A stretch of 64,000 bases of DNA from Bufo bufo (taxonomy: Eukaryota > Chordata > Amphibia > Anura > Bufonidae): positions 588,282,471-588,346,470 of the forward strand of contig NC_053390.1 in the NCBI RefSeq assembly GCF_905171765.1. Direction: 5' to 3'. Shown here in pieces: positions 24,170-35,135 of the stretch (position 1 is the stretch's first letter; each line of letters starts with the position of its first letter). A program made the position numbers and the translations under genes. The notes below the pieces were generated by a model. The model saw only the letters and a list, made by a program, of their open reading frames with translations, was not told the origin of the DNA and ran no database searches.

Positions 24170-24530
24170 ATCGGCGGCCATTTTGTGACTTGTGGTGCGC
24201 CAGCACGAGCTATCACCAAGTGTATTTAACCATTGATAGTGTGGTTATTTTGTGCTATATCCTACATCAGCTGCAGGCTGAGCCTGTGTCACCGAAGTGC
24301 ATTTAACCATCAACAGTCTGGTTATTTTTTGGCCATATACTACATCAGCTGCAGGCTGAGCCTGTTTCACCCAAGTGCATTTAACCATCAACAGTCTGAT
24401 TATTTTTTGGCCATATACTACATCAGCTGCAGGCTGAGCCTGTGTCACCCAAGTGCATTTAACCATCAACAGTGTGGTTATTTTTTGGCCATATATTACA
24501 TCAGGGGCAAGTTGAGCCTGTCACCCAGCG
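24170..24530 (+). repeat. First leader array of hAT copy B, about 78-bp unit
   Basis: About four units with GCATTTAACCATCAACAGTC, TGGTTATTTTTTGGCCATAT and CTACATCAGCTGCAGGCTGA. Landmarks are near 24,222, 24,299, 24,377 and 24,456. Copy C has a shorter version (61,660-61,760). Confidence 0.85.
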
Positions 24531-24539
24531 CCTAAAAAA

Positions 24540-27315
24540 TAGACCTGACATTTCTATTCAACCAAATCTGCACAGTTTTAGCTGGTCAAGTTATTTGTAG
24601 TGACCGTCAAAGCAGACTTTTTGTTCTGGGTTGAAAAAGCATTCCCAAATTTGCCATTCTGAAAATAACTAGTTTGTGGTATTTCAGGCCTACTTGAAAT
24701 CTATCCCAAAAAGAAAATCTTACATTGAAGTTATTGATAGTGTCATTCAGAAAAACCTAAGACACACGCTAGCGTGCTGATAGAAGTGTCATTCTGTGAT
24801 TAAACCTATAACTGTCACACAGCGCAAAAAAAAACACGTCTCACATCTCTATTCAACCAAATCTGCACAGTTTTAGCTGGTCAAGTTATTTGTAGTGACC
24901 GTCAAAGCAGACTTTTTGTTCTGGGTTGAAAAAGCATTCCCAAATTTGCCATTTTGAAAATAACTAGTTTGTGGTATTTCAGGCCTACTTGAAATCTATC
25001 CCAAAAAGAAAATCTTACATTGAAGTTATTGATAGTGTCATTCAGAAAAACCTTAGACACACGCTAGCGTGCTGATAGAAGTGAAATTCTGTGATTAAAC
25101 CTATAACTGTCACACAGCGCAAAAAAAAACAGGTCTCACATCTCTATTCAACCAAATCTGCACAGTTTTAGCTGGTCAAGTTATTTGTAGTGACCGTCAA
25201 AGCAGAATTTTTGTTCTGGGTTGAAAAAGCATTCCAAAATTTGCCATTCTGAAAATAACTAGTTTGTGGTATTTCAGGCCTACCTGAAATCTATCCCAAA
25301 AAGAAAATCTTACATTGAAGTTATTGATAGTGTCATTCAGAAAAACCTAAGACACACGCTAGCGTGCTGATAGAAGTGTCATTCTGTGATTAAACCTATA
25401 ACTGTCACACAGCGCAAAAAAAAACAGGTCTCACATCTCTATTCAACCAAATCTGCACAGTTTTAGCTGGTCAAGTTATTTGTAGTGACCGTCAAAGCAG
25501 ACTTTTTGTTCTGGGTTGAAAAAGCATTCCAAAATTTGCCATTCTGAAAATAACTAGTTTGTGGTATTTCAGGCCTACCTGAAATCTATCCCAAAAAGAA
25601 AATCTTACATTGAAGTTATTGATAGTGTCATTCAGAAAAACCTAAGACACACGCTAGCGTGCTGATAGAAGTGTCATTCTGTGATTAAACCTATAACTGT
25701 CACACAGCGCAAAAAAACAGGTCTCACATCTCTATTCAACCAAATCTGCACAGTTTTAGCGGGTCAAGTTATTTGTAGTGACCGTCAAAGCAGACTTTTT
25801 GTTCTGGGTTGAAAAAGCATTCCCAAATTTGCCATTCTGAAAATAACTAGTTTGTGGTATTTGAGGCCTACTTGAAATCTATCCCAAAAAGAAAATCTTA
25901 CATTGAAGTTATTGATAGTGTCATTCAGAAAAACCTAAGACACATGCTAGCGTGCTGATAGAAGTGTCATTCTGTGATTAAACCTATAACTGTCACACAG
26001 CGCAAAAAAAAACAGGTCTCACATCTCTATTCAACCAAATCTGCACAGTTTTAGCTGGTCAAGTTATTTGTAGTGACCGTCAAAGCAGACTTTTTGTTCT
26101 GGGTTGAAAAAGCATTCCAAAATTTGCCATTCTGAAAATAACTAGTTTGTGGTATTTCAGGCCTACCTGAAATCTATCCCAAAAAGAAAATCTTACATTG
26201 AAGTTATTGATAGTGTCATTCAGAAAAACCTAAGACACACGCTAGCGTGCTGATAGAAGTGTCATTCTGTGATTAAACCTATAACTGTCACACAGCGCAA
26301 AAAAAACAGGTCTCACATCTCTATTCAACCAAATCTGCACAGTTTTAGCGGGTCAAGTTATTTGTAGTGACCGTCAAAGCAGACTTTTTGTTCTGGGTTG
26401 AAAAAGCATTCCCAAATTTGCCATTCTGAAAATAACTAGTTTGTGGTATTTGAGGCCTACTTGAAATCTATCCCAAAAAGAAAATCTTACATTGAAGTTA
26501 TTGATAGTGTCATTCAGAAAAACCTAAGACACACGCTAGCGTGCTGATAGAAGTGTCATTCTGTGATTAAACCTATAACTGTCACACAGCGCAAAAAAAA
26601 ACAGGTCTCACATCTCTATTCAACCAAATCTGCACAGTTTTAGCTGGTCAAGTTATTTGTAGTGACCGTCAAAGCAGACTTTTTGTTCTGGGTTGAAAAA
26701 GCATTCCCAAATTTGCCATTCTGAAAATAACTAGTTTGTGGTATTTCAGGCCTACTTGAAATCTATCCCAAAAAGAAAATCTTACATTGAAGTTATTGAT
26801 AGTGTCATTCAGAAAAACCTAAGACACACGCTAGCGTGCTGATAGAAGTGTCATTCTGTGATTAAACCTATAACTGTCACACAGCGCAAAAAAAAAACAG
26901 GTCTCACATCTCTATTCAAACAAATCTGCACAGTTTTAGCTGGTCAAGTTATTTGTAGTGACCGTCAAAGCAGACTTTTTGTTCTGGGTTGAAAAAGCAT
27001 TCCCAAATTTGCCATTCTGAAAATAACTAGTTTGTGGTATTTCAGGCCTACTTGAAATCTATCCCAAAAAGAAAATCTTACATTGAAGTTATTGATAGTG
27101 TCATTCAGAAAAACCTAAGACACACGCTAGCGTGCTGATAGAAGTGTCATTCTGTGATTAAACCTATAACTGTCACACAGCGCAAAAAAAAACAGGTCTC
27201 ACATCTCTATTCAACCAAATCTGCACAGTTTTAGCTGGTCAAGTTATTTGTAGTGACCGTCAAAGCAGACTTTTTGTTCTGGGTTGAAAAAGCATTCCCA
27301 AATTTGCCATTCTCA
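24540..27315 (+). repeat. Second leader array of hAT copy B, about 295-bp unit, nearly ten copies
   Basis: Each unit runs from TCTATTCAACCAAATCTGCA through GTCAAAGCAGACTTTTTGTT, TTTCAGGCCTACTTGAAATC and the palindrome CACGCTAGCGTG to CACACAGCGC plus an A-run. TCTATTCAACC recurs near 24,552, 24,848, 25,142, 25,437, 25,727, 26,023, 26,317, 26,613, 26,908 and 27,204. Units are almost identical, so expansion or homogenisation is recent. The array ends 20 bp before the GTGGTGAACGG that precedes the start codon. Copy C has the homologous unit only about 1.6 times (61,760-62,225). Confidence 0.95.
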
Positions 27316-27336
27316 AAATTGTGGTGAACGGGAACA

Positions 27337-29841
27337 ATGAGGAAAACATCTAATAAGGGACGCGGATGCGGACGTGGACATGGTCGTGGTGGTGTTAGTG
27401 GACCCTCTGGTGCTGGGAGAGGACGTGGCCGTTCTGCCACAGCCACACGTCCTAGTGAACCAACTACCTCAGGTCCCAGTAGCCAGCAGAATTTACAGCG
27501 ATATTTGGTGGGGCCCAATGCCTTTCTAAGGATGGTAAGGCCTGAGCAGGTACAGGCATTAGTCAATTGGGTGGCCGACAGTGGATCCAGCACGTTCACA
27601 TTATCTCCCACCCAGTCTTCTGCAGAAAGAGCACAGATGGCGCATGCAAACCAAGCCCATCGGTCTGTCACATCACCCCCATGCATATCAGGGAAACTGT
27701 CTGAGCCTCAAGTTATGCAGCAGTCTCTTATGCTGTTTGAAGACTCTGCTGCCAGGGTTTCCCAAGGGCATCCACCTAGCCCTTCCCCAGGGGTGGAAGA
27801 GATAGAATGCACTATCGCACAACCACTTATTTTTCCTGATGATGAGGACATGGGAATACCACCTCAGAACGTCTCTGATGATGACGAAACACAGGTGCCA
27901 ACTGCTGCGTCTTTCTGCAGTGTGCAGACTGAACAGGAGGTCAGGGATCAAGACTGGGTGGAAGACGATGCAGGGGACGATGAGGTCCTAGACCCCACAT
28001 GGAATGAAGGTCGTGCCACTGACTTTCACAGTTCGGAGGAAGAGGCAGTGGTGAGACCGAGCCAACAGCGTAGCAAAAGAGGGAGCAGTGGGCAAAATCA
28101 GAACACCCGCCGCCAAGAGACTCCGCCTGCTACTGACCGCCGCCATCTGGGACCGAGCACCCCAAAGGCAGCTTCAAGGAGTTCCCTGGCATGGCACTTC
28201 TTCAAACAATGTGCTGACGACAAGACCCGAGTGGTTTGCACGCTGTGCCATCAGAGCCTGAAGCGAGGCATTAACGTTCTGAACCTTAGCACAACCTGCA
28301 TGACCAGGCACCTGCATGCAAAGCATGAACTGCAGTGGAGTAAACAACTTAAAAACAAGGAATTCACTCAGGCTCCCCCTGCTACCTCTTCTGCTGCTGC
28401 CGCCTCGGCCTCTTCTGCTGCCGCCGCCTCGGCCTCTTCTGCTGCTGCCGCCGCCTCGGCCTCTTCTGCTGCTGCTGCCGCCGCCTCGGCCTCTTCCTCG
28501 GCCTCTGGAGGAACGTTGGCACCTGCCGCCCAGCAAACATGGGATGTACCACCAACACCACCACCTGCGTCACCAAGCATCTCAACCATGTCACACGGCA
28601 GCGTTCAGCTCTCCATCTCACAAACATTTGAGAGAAAGCGTAAATTCTCACCTAGCCACCCTCGATCCCTGGCCCTGAATGCCAGCATTTCTAAACTACT
28701 GGCCTATGAAATGCTGTCATTTAGGCTGGTGGACACACACAGCTTCAAACAGCTCATGTCACTTGCTGTCCCACAGTATGTTGTTCCCAGCCGCCACTAC
28801 TTCTCCAAGAGAGCCGTGCCTTCCCTGCACAAACAAGTGTCCGATAAAATCAAGTGTGCACTGCGCAACGCCATCTGTAGCAAGGTCCACCTAACCACAG
28901 ATACGTGGACCAGTAAGCACGGCCAGGGACGCTATATCTCCCTAACTGCACACTGGGTAAATGTAGTGGCGGCTGGGCCCCAGGCGGAGAGCTGTTTGGC
29001 GCACGTCCTTCCGCCGCCAAGGATTGCAGGGCAACATTCTTTGCCTCCTGTCTCCTCCTCCTCCTACTCAGCTTCCTCCTCCTCTTCTTCCACCTGCTCA
29101 TCCAGTCAGCCACACACCTTCACCACCAACTTCAGCACAGCACGGGGTAAACGTCAGCAGGCCATTCTGAAACTCATATGTTTGGGGGACAGGCCCCACA
29201 GCGCACAGGAGTTGTGGCGGGGTATAGAACAACAGACCGACGAGTGGTTGCTGCCGGTGAGCCTCAAGCCCGGCCTGGTGGTGTGCGATAATGGGCGAAA
29301 TCTCGTTGCAGCTCTGGGACTAGCCGGTTTGACGCACATCCCTTGCCTGGCGCATGTGCTGAATTTGGTGGTGCAGAAGTTCATTCGCAACTACCCCGAC
29401 ATGTCAGAGCTGCTGCATAAAGTGCGGGCCGTCTGTTCGCGCTTCCGGCGTTCACACCCTGCCGCTGCTCGCCTGTCTGCGCTACAGCGTAACTTCGGCC
29501 TTCCCGCTCACCGCCTCATATGCGACGTGCCCACCAGGTGGAACTCCACCTTGCATATGATGAACAGACTGTGCGAGCAGCAGCAGGCCATAGTGGAGTT
29601 TCAGCTGCAGCACGCACGGGTCAGTCGCACTGTGGATCAGACCCACTTCACCACCAATGACTGGGCCTCCATGCGAGACCTGTGTGCCCTGTTGCGCTGT
29701 TTTGAGTACTCCACCAACATGGCCAGTGGCGATGACGCCGTTATCAGCGTTACAATACCACTTCTATGTCTCCTTGAGAAAACACTTAGGGCGATGATGG
29801 AAGAGGAGGTGGCCCAGGAGGAAGAGGAGGAAGAGGGGTAA
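27337..29841 (+). CDS. hAT transposase, copy B, N-terminal, BED and catalytic region (834 codons)
   Basis: The DNA-binding and catalytic part of a hAT transposase, which cuts at the element's ends and moves it. Start ATG at 27,337, supported by the matching ATG of copies A and C. Order: Arg/Gly-rich N terminus (residues 1-50); an acidic region; a BED zinc finger at about 282-335 (SSLAWHFF, CTLC, TRHLHAKH); a long Ala/Ser tract (about 348-395); the DTW motif at about 520; CDNGRN near 648 followed by CLAHVLNL; VPTRWNSTLHMM near 730. It ends in a Glu run and a TAA at 29,839-29,841. No internal stop or frameshift is seen, so this part is the best preserved transposase in the window. Sequence style matches vertebrate ZBED-like hAT proteins. 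The hATC domain follows in the same frame beyond the stop. Confidence 0.85.
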   Translation: MRKTSNKGRGCGRGHGRGGVSGPSGAGRGRGRSATATRPSEPTTSGPSSQQNLQRYLVGPNAFLRMVRPEQVQALVNWVADSGSSTFTLSPTQSSAERAQMAHANQAHRSVTSPPCISGKLSEPQVMQQSLMLFEDSAARVSQGHPPSPSPGVEEIECTIAQPLIFPDDEDMGIPPQNVSDDDETQVPTAASFCSVQTEQEVRDQDWVEDDAGDDEVLDPTWNEGRATDFHSSEEEAVVRPSQQRSKRGSSGQNQNTRRQETPPATDRRHLGPSTPKAASRSSLAWHFFKQCADDKTRVVCTLCHQSLKRGINVLNLSTTCMTRHLHAKHELQWSKQLKNKEFTQAPPATSSAAAASASSAAAASASSAAAAASASSAAAAAASASSSASGGTLAPAAQQTWDVPPTPPPASPSISTMSHGSVQLSISQTFERKRKFSPSHPRSLALNASISKLLAYEMLSFRLVDTHSFKQLMSLAVPQYVVPSRHYFSKRAVPSLHKQVSDKIKCALRNAICSKVHLTTDTWTSKHGQGRYISLTAHWVNVVAAGPQAESCLAHVLPPPRIAGQHSLPPVSSSSYSASSSSSSTCSSSQPHTFTTNFSTARGKRQQAILKLICLGDRPHSAQELWRGIEQQTDEWLLPVSLKPGLVVCDNGRNLVAALGLAGLTHIPCLAHVLNLVVQKFIRNYPDMSELLHKVRAVCSRFRRSHPAAARLSALQRNFGLPAHRLICDVPTRWNSTLHMMNRLCEQQQAIVEFQLQHARVSRTVDQTHFTTNDWASMRDLCALLRCFEYSTNMASGDDAVISVTIPLLCLLEKTLRAMMEEEVAQEEEEEEG

Positions 29842-30774
29842 TTTTTAGCACTTTCAGGCCAGTCTCTTCGAAGTGACTCAGAGGGAGGTTTTTTGCAACA
29901 CCAGAGGCCAGGTACAACTGTGGCCAGACAGGGCCCACTACTGGAGGACGAGGAGGACGAGGATGAGGAGGAGGTGGAGGAGGATGAGGATATAGCATGT
30001 TCACAGCGGGGTGGCACCCAAAGCAGCTCGGGCCCATCACTGGTGCGTGGCTGGGGGGAAACACAGGACGATGACGATACGCCTCCCACAGAGGACAGCT
30101 TGTCCTTACCTCTGGGCAGCCTGGCACACATGAGCGACTACATGCTGCAGTGCCTGCGCAACGACAGCAGAGTTGCCCACATTTTAACGTGTGCGGACTA
30201 CTGGGTTGCCACCCTGCTGGATCCCCGGTACAAAGACAATGTGCCCACCTTACTTCCTACACTGGAGCCTGATAGGAAGATGCGCGAGTACAAGCGCACG
30301 TTGGTAGACGCGCTACTGAGAGCATTCCCAAATGTCACAGGGGAACCAGTGGAAGCCCAAGGCGAAGGCAGAGGAGGAGCAAGAGGTCGCCAACGCAGCT
30401 GTGTCACGCCCAGCTCCTCTGAGGGCAGGGTTAGCATGGCAGAGATGTGGAAAAGTTTTGTCAACACGCCACAGCTAAGTGCACCACCACCTGATACGGA
30501 ACGTGTTAGCAGGAGGCAACATTTCACTAACATGGTGGAACAGTACCTGTGCACACCCCTCCACGTACTGACTGATGGTTCGGCCCCATTCAACTTCTGG
30601 GTCTCCAAATTGTCCACGTGGCCAGAGCTAGCCTTTTATGCCTTGGAGGTGCTGGCCTGCCCGGCGGCCAGCGTTTTGTCTGAACGTGTATTCAGCACGG
30701 CAGAGGGCGTCATTACAGACAAACGCAGCCGCCTGTCTACAGCCAATGTGAACAAGCTGACGTTCAAAAAATGA
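29842..30774 (+). CDS. hAT transposase, copy B, C-terminal hATC part, in frame after a stop codon
   Basis: This continues the frame of the upstream 834-codon part directly after the TAA. About 60 codons of linker with a Glu/Asp-rich block (29,943-29,996) lead to MSDYMLQCLRNDSRVAHIL (from 30,129), DPRYKDNVPTLL, and the hATC dimerisation motif LACPAASVLSERVFSTAEG near 30,650. hAT transposases need hATC to dimerise. The natural tail FIKMNQAWIPQDLSIPCAD is lost: a missing base near 30,768 (TTCAAAAAATG against TTCATAAAAATG in the duplicate at 33,478) gives a stop after LTFKK. It also has Glu where copy A and the duplicate have Gly in FSTAGG. Whether it is expressed by readthrough, by reinitiation at 30,129, or not at all cannot be told. 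Confidence 0.7.
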   Translation, partial: FLALSGQSLRSDSEGGFLQHQRPGTTVARQGPLLEDEEDEDEEEVEEDEDIACSQRGGTQSSSGPSLVRGWGETQDDDDTPPTEDSLSLPLGSLAHMSDYMLQCLRNDSRVAHILTCADYWVATLLDPRYKDNVPTLLPTLEPDRKMREYKRTLVDALLRAFPNVTGEPVEAQGEGRGGARGRQRSCVTPSSSEGRVSMAEMWKSFVNTPQLSAPPPDTERVSRRQHFTNMVEQYLCTPLHVLTDGSAPFNFWVSKLSTWPELAFYALEVLACPAASVLSERVFSTAEGVITDKRSRLSTANVNKLTFKK

Positions 30775-30935
30775 ACCAGGCATGGATCCCACAGGACCTG
30801 TCCATCCCTTGTGCAGATTAGATATTAACTACCTCCCCTTAACAATATATTATTCTACTCCAGGGCACTTCCTCATTCAATACTATTTTTAATTTCATTT
30901 TACCATTATATTGCGGGGCAACCCAAAGTTGAATG
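30775..30935 (+). other. 3' untranslated stretch of hAT copy B
   Basis: AT-rich sequence following the transposase tail; it recurs after the duplicated gene end at 33,533-33,645. No gene. Confidence 0.5.
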
Positions 30936-32707
30936 AACCTCTCCTCTGTCTGGGTGCCGGGGCCTAAATGTGTGACAGTGGCCTGTTCCAGTGGTGGGTG
31001 ACGTGAAGCCTGATTCTCTGCTATGACATGAATACAGATTCTGCGCTGACATAAGGCCAGATTCTCTGTTACGGGACCTCTCTCCTCTGCCTGGGCCTAA
31101 ATGTGTGACAGTGGCCTGTTCCAGTGGTGGGTGACGTGATGCCTGATTCTCTGCTATGACATGAAGACAGATTCTGCGCTGACATAAGGCCAGATTCTCT
31201 GTTACGGGACCGCTCTCCTCTGTCTGGGTGCCGGGCCTAAATGTGTGACAGTGGCCTGTTCCAGTGGTGGGTGACGTTAAGCCTGATTCTCTGCTATGAC
31301 ATGAATACAGATTCTGCGCTGACATAAGGCCAGATTCTCTGTTACGGGACCGCTCTCCTCTGTCTGGGTGCCGGGGCCTAAATGTGTGACAGTGGCCTGT
31401 TCCAGTGGTGGGTGACGTGAAGCCTGATTCTCTGCTATGACATGAATACAGATTCTGCGCTGACATAAGGCCAGATTCTCTGTTACGGGACCGCTCTCCT
31501 CTGTCTGGGTGCCGGGGCCTAAATGTGTGACAGTGGCCTGTTCCAGTGGTGGGTGACGTGAAGCCTGATTCTCTGCTATGACATGAAGACAGATTCTGCG
31601 CTGACATAAGGCCAGATTCTCTGTTACGGGACCTCTCTCCTCTGCCTGGGCCTAAATGTGTGACAGTGGCCTGTTCCAGTGGTGGGTGACGTGAAGTCTG
31701 ATTCTCTGTTATGACATGAAGACAGATTCTGCGCTGACATAAGGCCAGATTCTCTGTTACGGGACCTCTCTCCTCTGCCTGGGTGCCTGGGCCTAAATGT
31801 GTGACAGTGGCCTGTTCCAGTGGTGGGTGACGTGATGCCTGATTCTCTGCTATGACATGAATACAGATTCTGCGCTGACATAAGGCCAGATTCTCTGTTA
31901 CGGGACCGCTCTCCTCTGTCTGGGTGCCGGGGCCTAAATGTGTGACAGTGGCCTGTTCCAGTGGTGGGTGACGTGAAGCCTGATTCTCTGCTATGACATG
32001 AATACAGATTCTGCGCTGACATAAGGCCAGATTCTCTGTTACGGGACCGCTCTCCTCTGTCTGGGTGCCGGGGCCTAAATGTGTGACAGTGGCCTGTTCC
32101 AGTGGTGGGTGACGTGAAGCCTGATTCTCTGCTATGACATGAAGACAGATTCTGCGCTGACATAAGGCCAGATTCTCTGTTACGGGACCTCTCTCCTCTG
32201 CCTGGGCCTAAATGTGTGACAGTGGCCTGTTCCAGTGGTGGGTGACGTGAAGTCTGATTCTCTGTTATGACATGAAGACAGATTCTGCGCTGACATAAGG
32301 CCAGATTCTCTGTTACGGGACCTCTCTCCTCTGCCTGGGTGCCTGGGCCTAAATGTGTGACAGTGGCCTGTTCCAGTGGTGGGTGACGTGATGCCTGATT
32401 CTCTGCTATGACATGAATACAGATTCTGCGCTGACATAAGGCCAGATTCTCTGTTACGGGACCGCTCTCCTCTGTCTGGGTGCCGGGGCCTAAATGTGTG
32501 ACAGTGGCCTGTTCCAGTGGTGGGTGACGTGATGCCTTATTCTCTGCTATGACATGAATACATATTCTGCGCTGACATAAGGCCAGATTCTCTGTTACGG
32601 GACCTCTCTCCTCTGCCTGGGCCTAAATGTGTGACAGTGGCCTATTCCAGTGGTGGGTGACGTGATGCCTGATTCTCTGCTATGACATGAAGACAGATTC
32701 TGCGGGG
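30936..32707 (+). repeat. Trailer array 1 of hAT copy B, about 141-bp unit, roughly 12 copies
   Basis: The unit reads CTCTCCTCTGTCTGGGTGCC, GGGGCCTAAATGTGTGACAG, TGGCCTGTTCCAGTGGTGGG, TGACGTGAAGCCTGATTCTC, TGCTATGACATGAATACAGA, TTCTGCGCTGACATAAGGCC and AGATTCTCTGTTACGGGAC. Some units lack about 12 bp (TGCCTGGGCC forms). As 141 is divisible by three, the reverse strand stays open for over 200 codons; this is an artefact, not a gene. Confidence 0.95.
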
Positions 32708-33532
32708 TAGCATGAGCGGGGTGGCACCCAAAGCAGCTCGGGCCCATCACTGGTGCGTGGCTGGGGGGAAACACAGGACGATGACGATACGCCTCCCACA
32801 GAGGACAGCTTGTCCTTACCTCTGGGCAGCCTGGCACACATGAGCGACTACATGCTGCAGTGCCTGCGCAACGACAGCAGAGTTGCCCACATTTTAACGT
32901 GTGCGGACTACTGGGTTGCCACCCTGCTGGATCCCCGGTACAAAGACAATGTGCCCACCTTACTTCCTACACTGGAGCCTGATAGGAAGATGCGCGAGTA
33001 CAAGCGCACGTTGGTAGACGCGCTACTGAGAGCATTCCCAAATGTCACAGGGGAACCAGTGGAAGCCCAAGGCGAAGGCAGAGGAGGAGCAAGAGGTCGC
33101 CAACGCAGCTGTGTCACGCCCAGCTCCTCTGAGGGCAGGGTTAGCATGGCAGAGATGTGGAAAAGTTTTGTCAACACGCCACAGCTAAGTGCACCACCAC
33201 CTGATACGGAACGTGTTAGCAGGAGGCAACATTTCACTAACATGGTGGAACAGTACCTGTGCACACCCCTCCACGTACTGACTGATGGTTCGGCCCCATT
33301 CAACTTCTGGGTCTCCAAATTGTCCACGTGGCCAGAGCTAGCCTTTTATGCCTTGGAGGTGCTGGCCTGCCCGGCGGCCAGCGTTTTGTCTGAACGTGTA
33401 TTCAGCACGGCAGGGGGCGTCATTACAGACAAACGCAGCCGCCTGTCTACAGCCAATGTGAACAAGCTGACGTTCATAAAAATGAACCAGGCATGGATCC
33501 CACAGGACCTGTCCATCCCTTGTGCAGATTAG
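32708..33532 (+). pseudogene. Duplicate of the hAT copy B transposase C-terminal part
   Basis: A near-identical copy of 29,993-30,820, offset by about 2.71 kb. It begins at TAGCATG with five bases missing relative to the original and keeps the correct end: FSTAGG, then FIKMNQAWIPQDLSIPCAD and a TAG at 33,530-33,532. It has no promoter and no N-terminal or catalytic part, so it is a fragment, though open for 259 codons from an in-frame GTG at 32,753. It preserves a better version of the tail than the main copy. Confidence 0.9.
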
Positions 33533-33645
33533 ATATTAACTACCTCCCCTTAACAATATATTATTCTACTCCAGGGCACTTCCTCATTCAATACTATTTT
33601 TAATTTCATTTTACCATTATATTGCGGGGCAACCCAAAGTTGAAT

Positions 33646-35135
33646 GAACCTCTCCTCTGTCTGGGTGCCGGGGCCTAAATGTGTGACAGTGGCCTGTTCC
33701 AGTGGTGGGTGACGTGAAGCCTGATTCTCTGCTATGACATGAATACAGATTCTGCGCTGACATAAGGCCAGATTCTCTGTTACGGGACCTCTCTCCTCTG
33801 CCTGGGCCTAAATGTGTGACAGTGGCCTGTTCCAGTGGTGGGTGACGTGATGCCTGATTCTCTGCTATGACATGAAGACAGATTCTGCGCTGACATAAGG
33901 CCAGATTCTCTGTTACGGGACCGCTCTCCTCTGTCTGGGTGCCGGGCCTAAATGTGTGACAGTGGCCTGTTCCAGTGGTGAGTGACGTGAAGCCTGATTC
34001 TCTGCTATGACATGAATACAGATTCTGCGCTGACATAAGGCCAGATTCTCTGTTACGGGACCTCTCTCCTCTGCCTGGGTGCCTGGGCCTAAATGTGCGA
34101 CAGTGGCCTGTTCCAGTGGTGGGTGACGTTAAGCCTGATTCTCTGCTATGACATGAATACAGATTCTGCGCTGACATAAGGCCAGATTCTCTGTTACGGG
34201 ACCGCTCTCCTCTGTCTGGGTGCCGGGGCCTAAATGTGTGACAGTGGCCTGTTCCAGTGGTGGGTGACGTGAAGCCTGATTCTCTGCTATGACATGAATA
34301 CAGATTCTGCGCTGACATAAGGCCAGATTCTCTGTTACGGGACCGCTCTCCTCTGTCTGGGTGCCGGGGCCTAAATGTGTGACAGTGGCCTGTTCCAGTG
34401 GTGGGTGACGTGAAGCCTGATTCTCTGCTATGACATGAAGACAGATTCTGCGCTGACATAAGGCCAGATTCTCTGTTACGGGACCTCTCTCCTCTGCCTG
34501 GGCCTAAATGTGTGACAGTGGCCTGTTCCAGTGGTGGGTGACGTGAAGCCTGATTCTCTGTTATGACATGAAGACAGATTCTGCGCTGACATAAGGCCAG
34601 ATTCTCTGTTACGGGACCTCTCTCCTCTGCCTGGGTGCCTGGGCCTAAATGTGTGACAGTGGCCTGTTCCAGTGGTGGGTGACGTGATGCCTGATTCTCT
34701 GCTATGACATGAATACAGATTCTGCGCTGACATAAGGCCAGATTCTCTGTTACGGGACCGCTCTCCTCTGTCTGGGTGCCGGGGCCTAAATGTGTGACAG
34801 TGGCCTGTTCCAGTGGTGGGTGACGTGAAGCCTGATTCTCTGCTATGACATGAAGACAAATTCTGCGCTGACATAAGGCCAGATTCTCTGTTACGGGACC
34901 GCTCTCCTCTGTCTGGGTGCCGGGGCCTAAATGTGTGACAGTGGCCTGTTCCAGTGGTGGGTGACGTGAAGCCTGATTCCCTGCTATGACATGAAGACTG
35001 ATTCTGCGCTGACATGAAGCCAGATTCTCTGCTATGGCATGAAGAGACTGATTCTCTGCTGACATGAAGCCAGATTCTTTGCTATGGCATGAAGAGACTA
35101 ATTCTCTGCTGACGTGAAGCCAGATTCTCTGCTAT
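33646..35135 (+). repeat. Trailer array 2 of hAT copy B, about 141-bp unit, roughly 10-11 copies
   Basis: Same unit as array 1, with the same order of long and short variants, as expected if gene end plus array was duplicated as one block. The last units (34,985-35,135) diverge into shorter steps such as GAAGCCAGATTCTCTGCTAT. The reverse strand is open for 482 codons because of the unit length. Confidence 0.95.

Noticed and set aside
28174..28678. Arg-rich or Leu/Pro-rich open frames on both strands over the Ala/Ser tract
   Set aside because: These are shadows of the GCN/TCN codon repeats in the real hAT frame.
29830..29870. A short intron removing the shared stop codon
   Set aside because: The possible GT in copy B is not kept in copy A, and AG sites lie under 40 bases away, too short for a vertebrate spliceosomal intron.
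27337..30774. Domesticated host ZBED gene
   Set aside because: The gene lies inside terminal repeats with an 8-bp target duplication and has several damaged copies close by, so it is a transposon gene rather than a host gene.
33617..35065. A 482-codon minus-strand open frame, and similar 179-233-codon frames at 30,906-32,437
   Set aside because: The 141-bp trailer unit is a multiple of three, so any stop-free frame stays open through the whole array. The product would be 47-residue repeats with no family likeness, and it lies antisense to the hAT gene.
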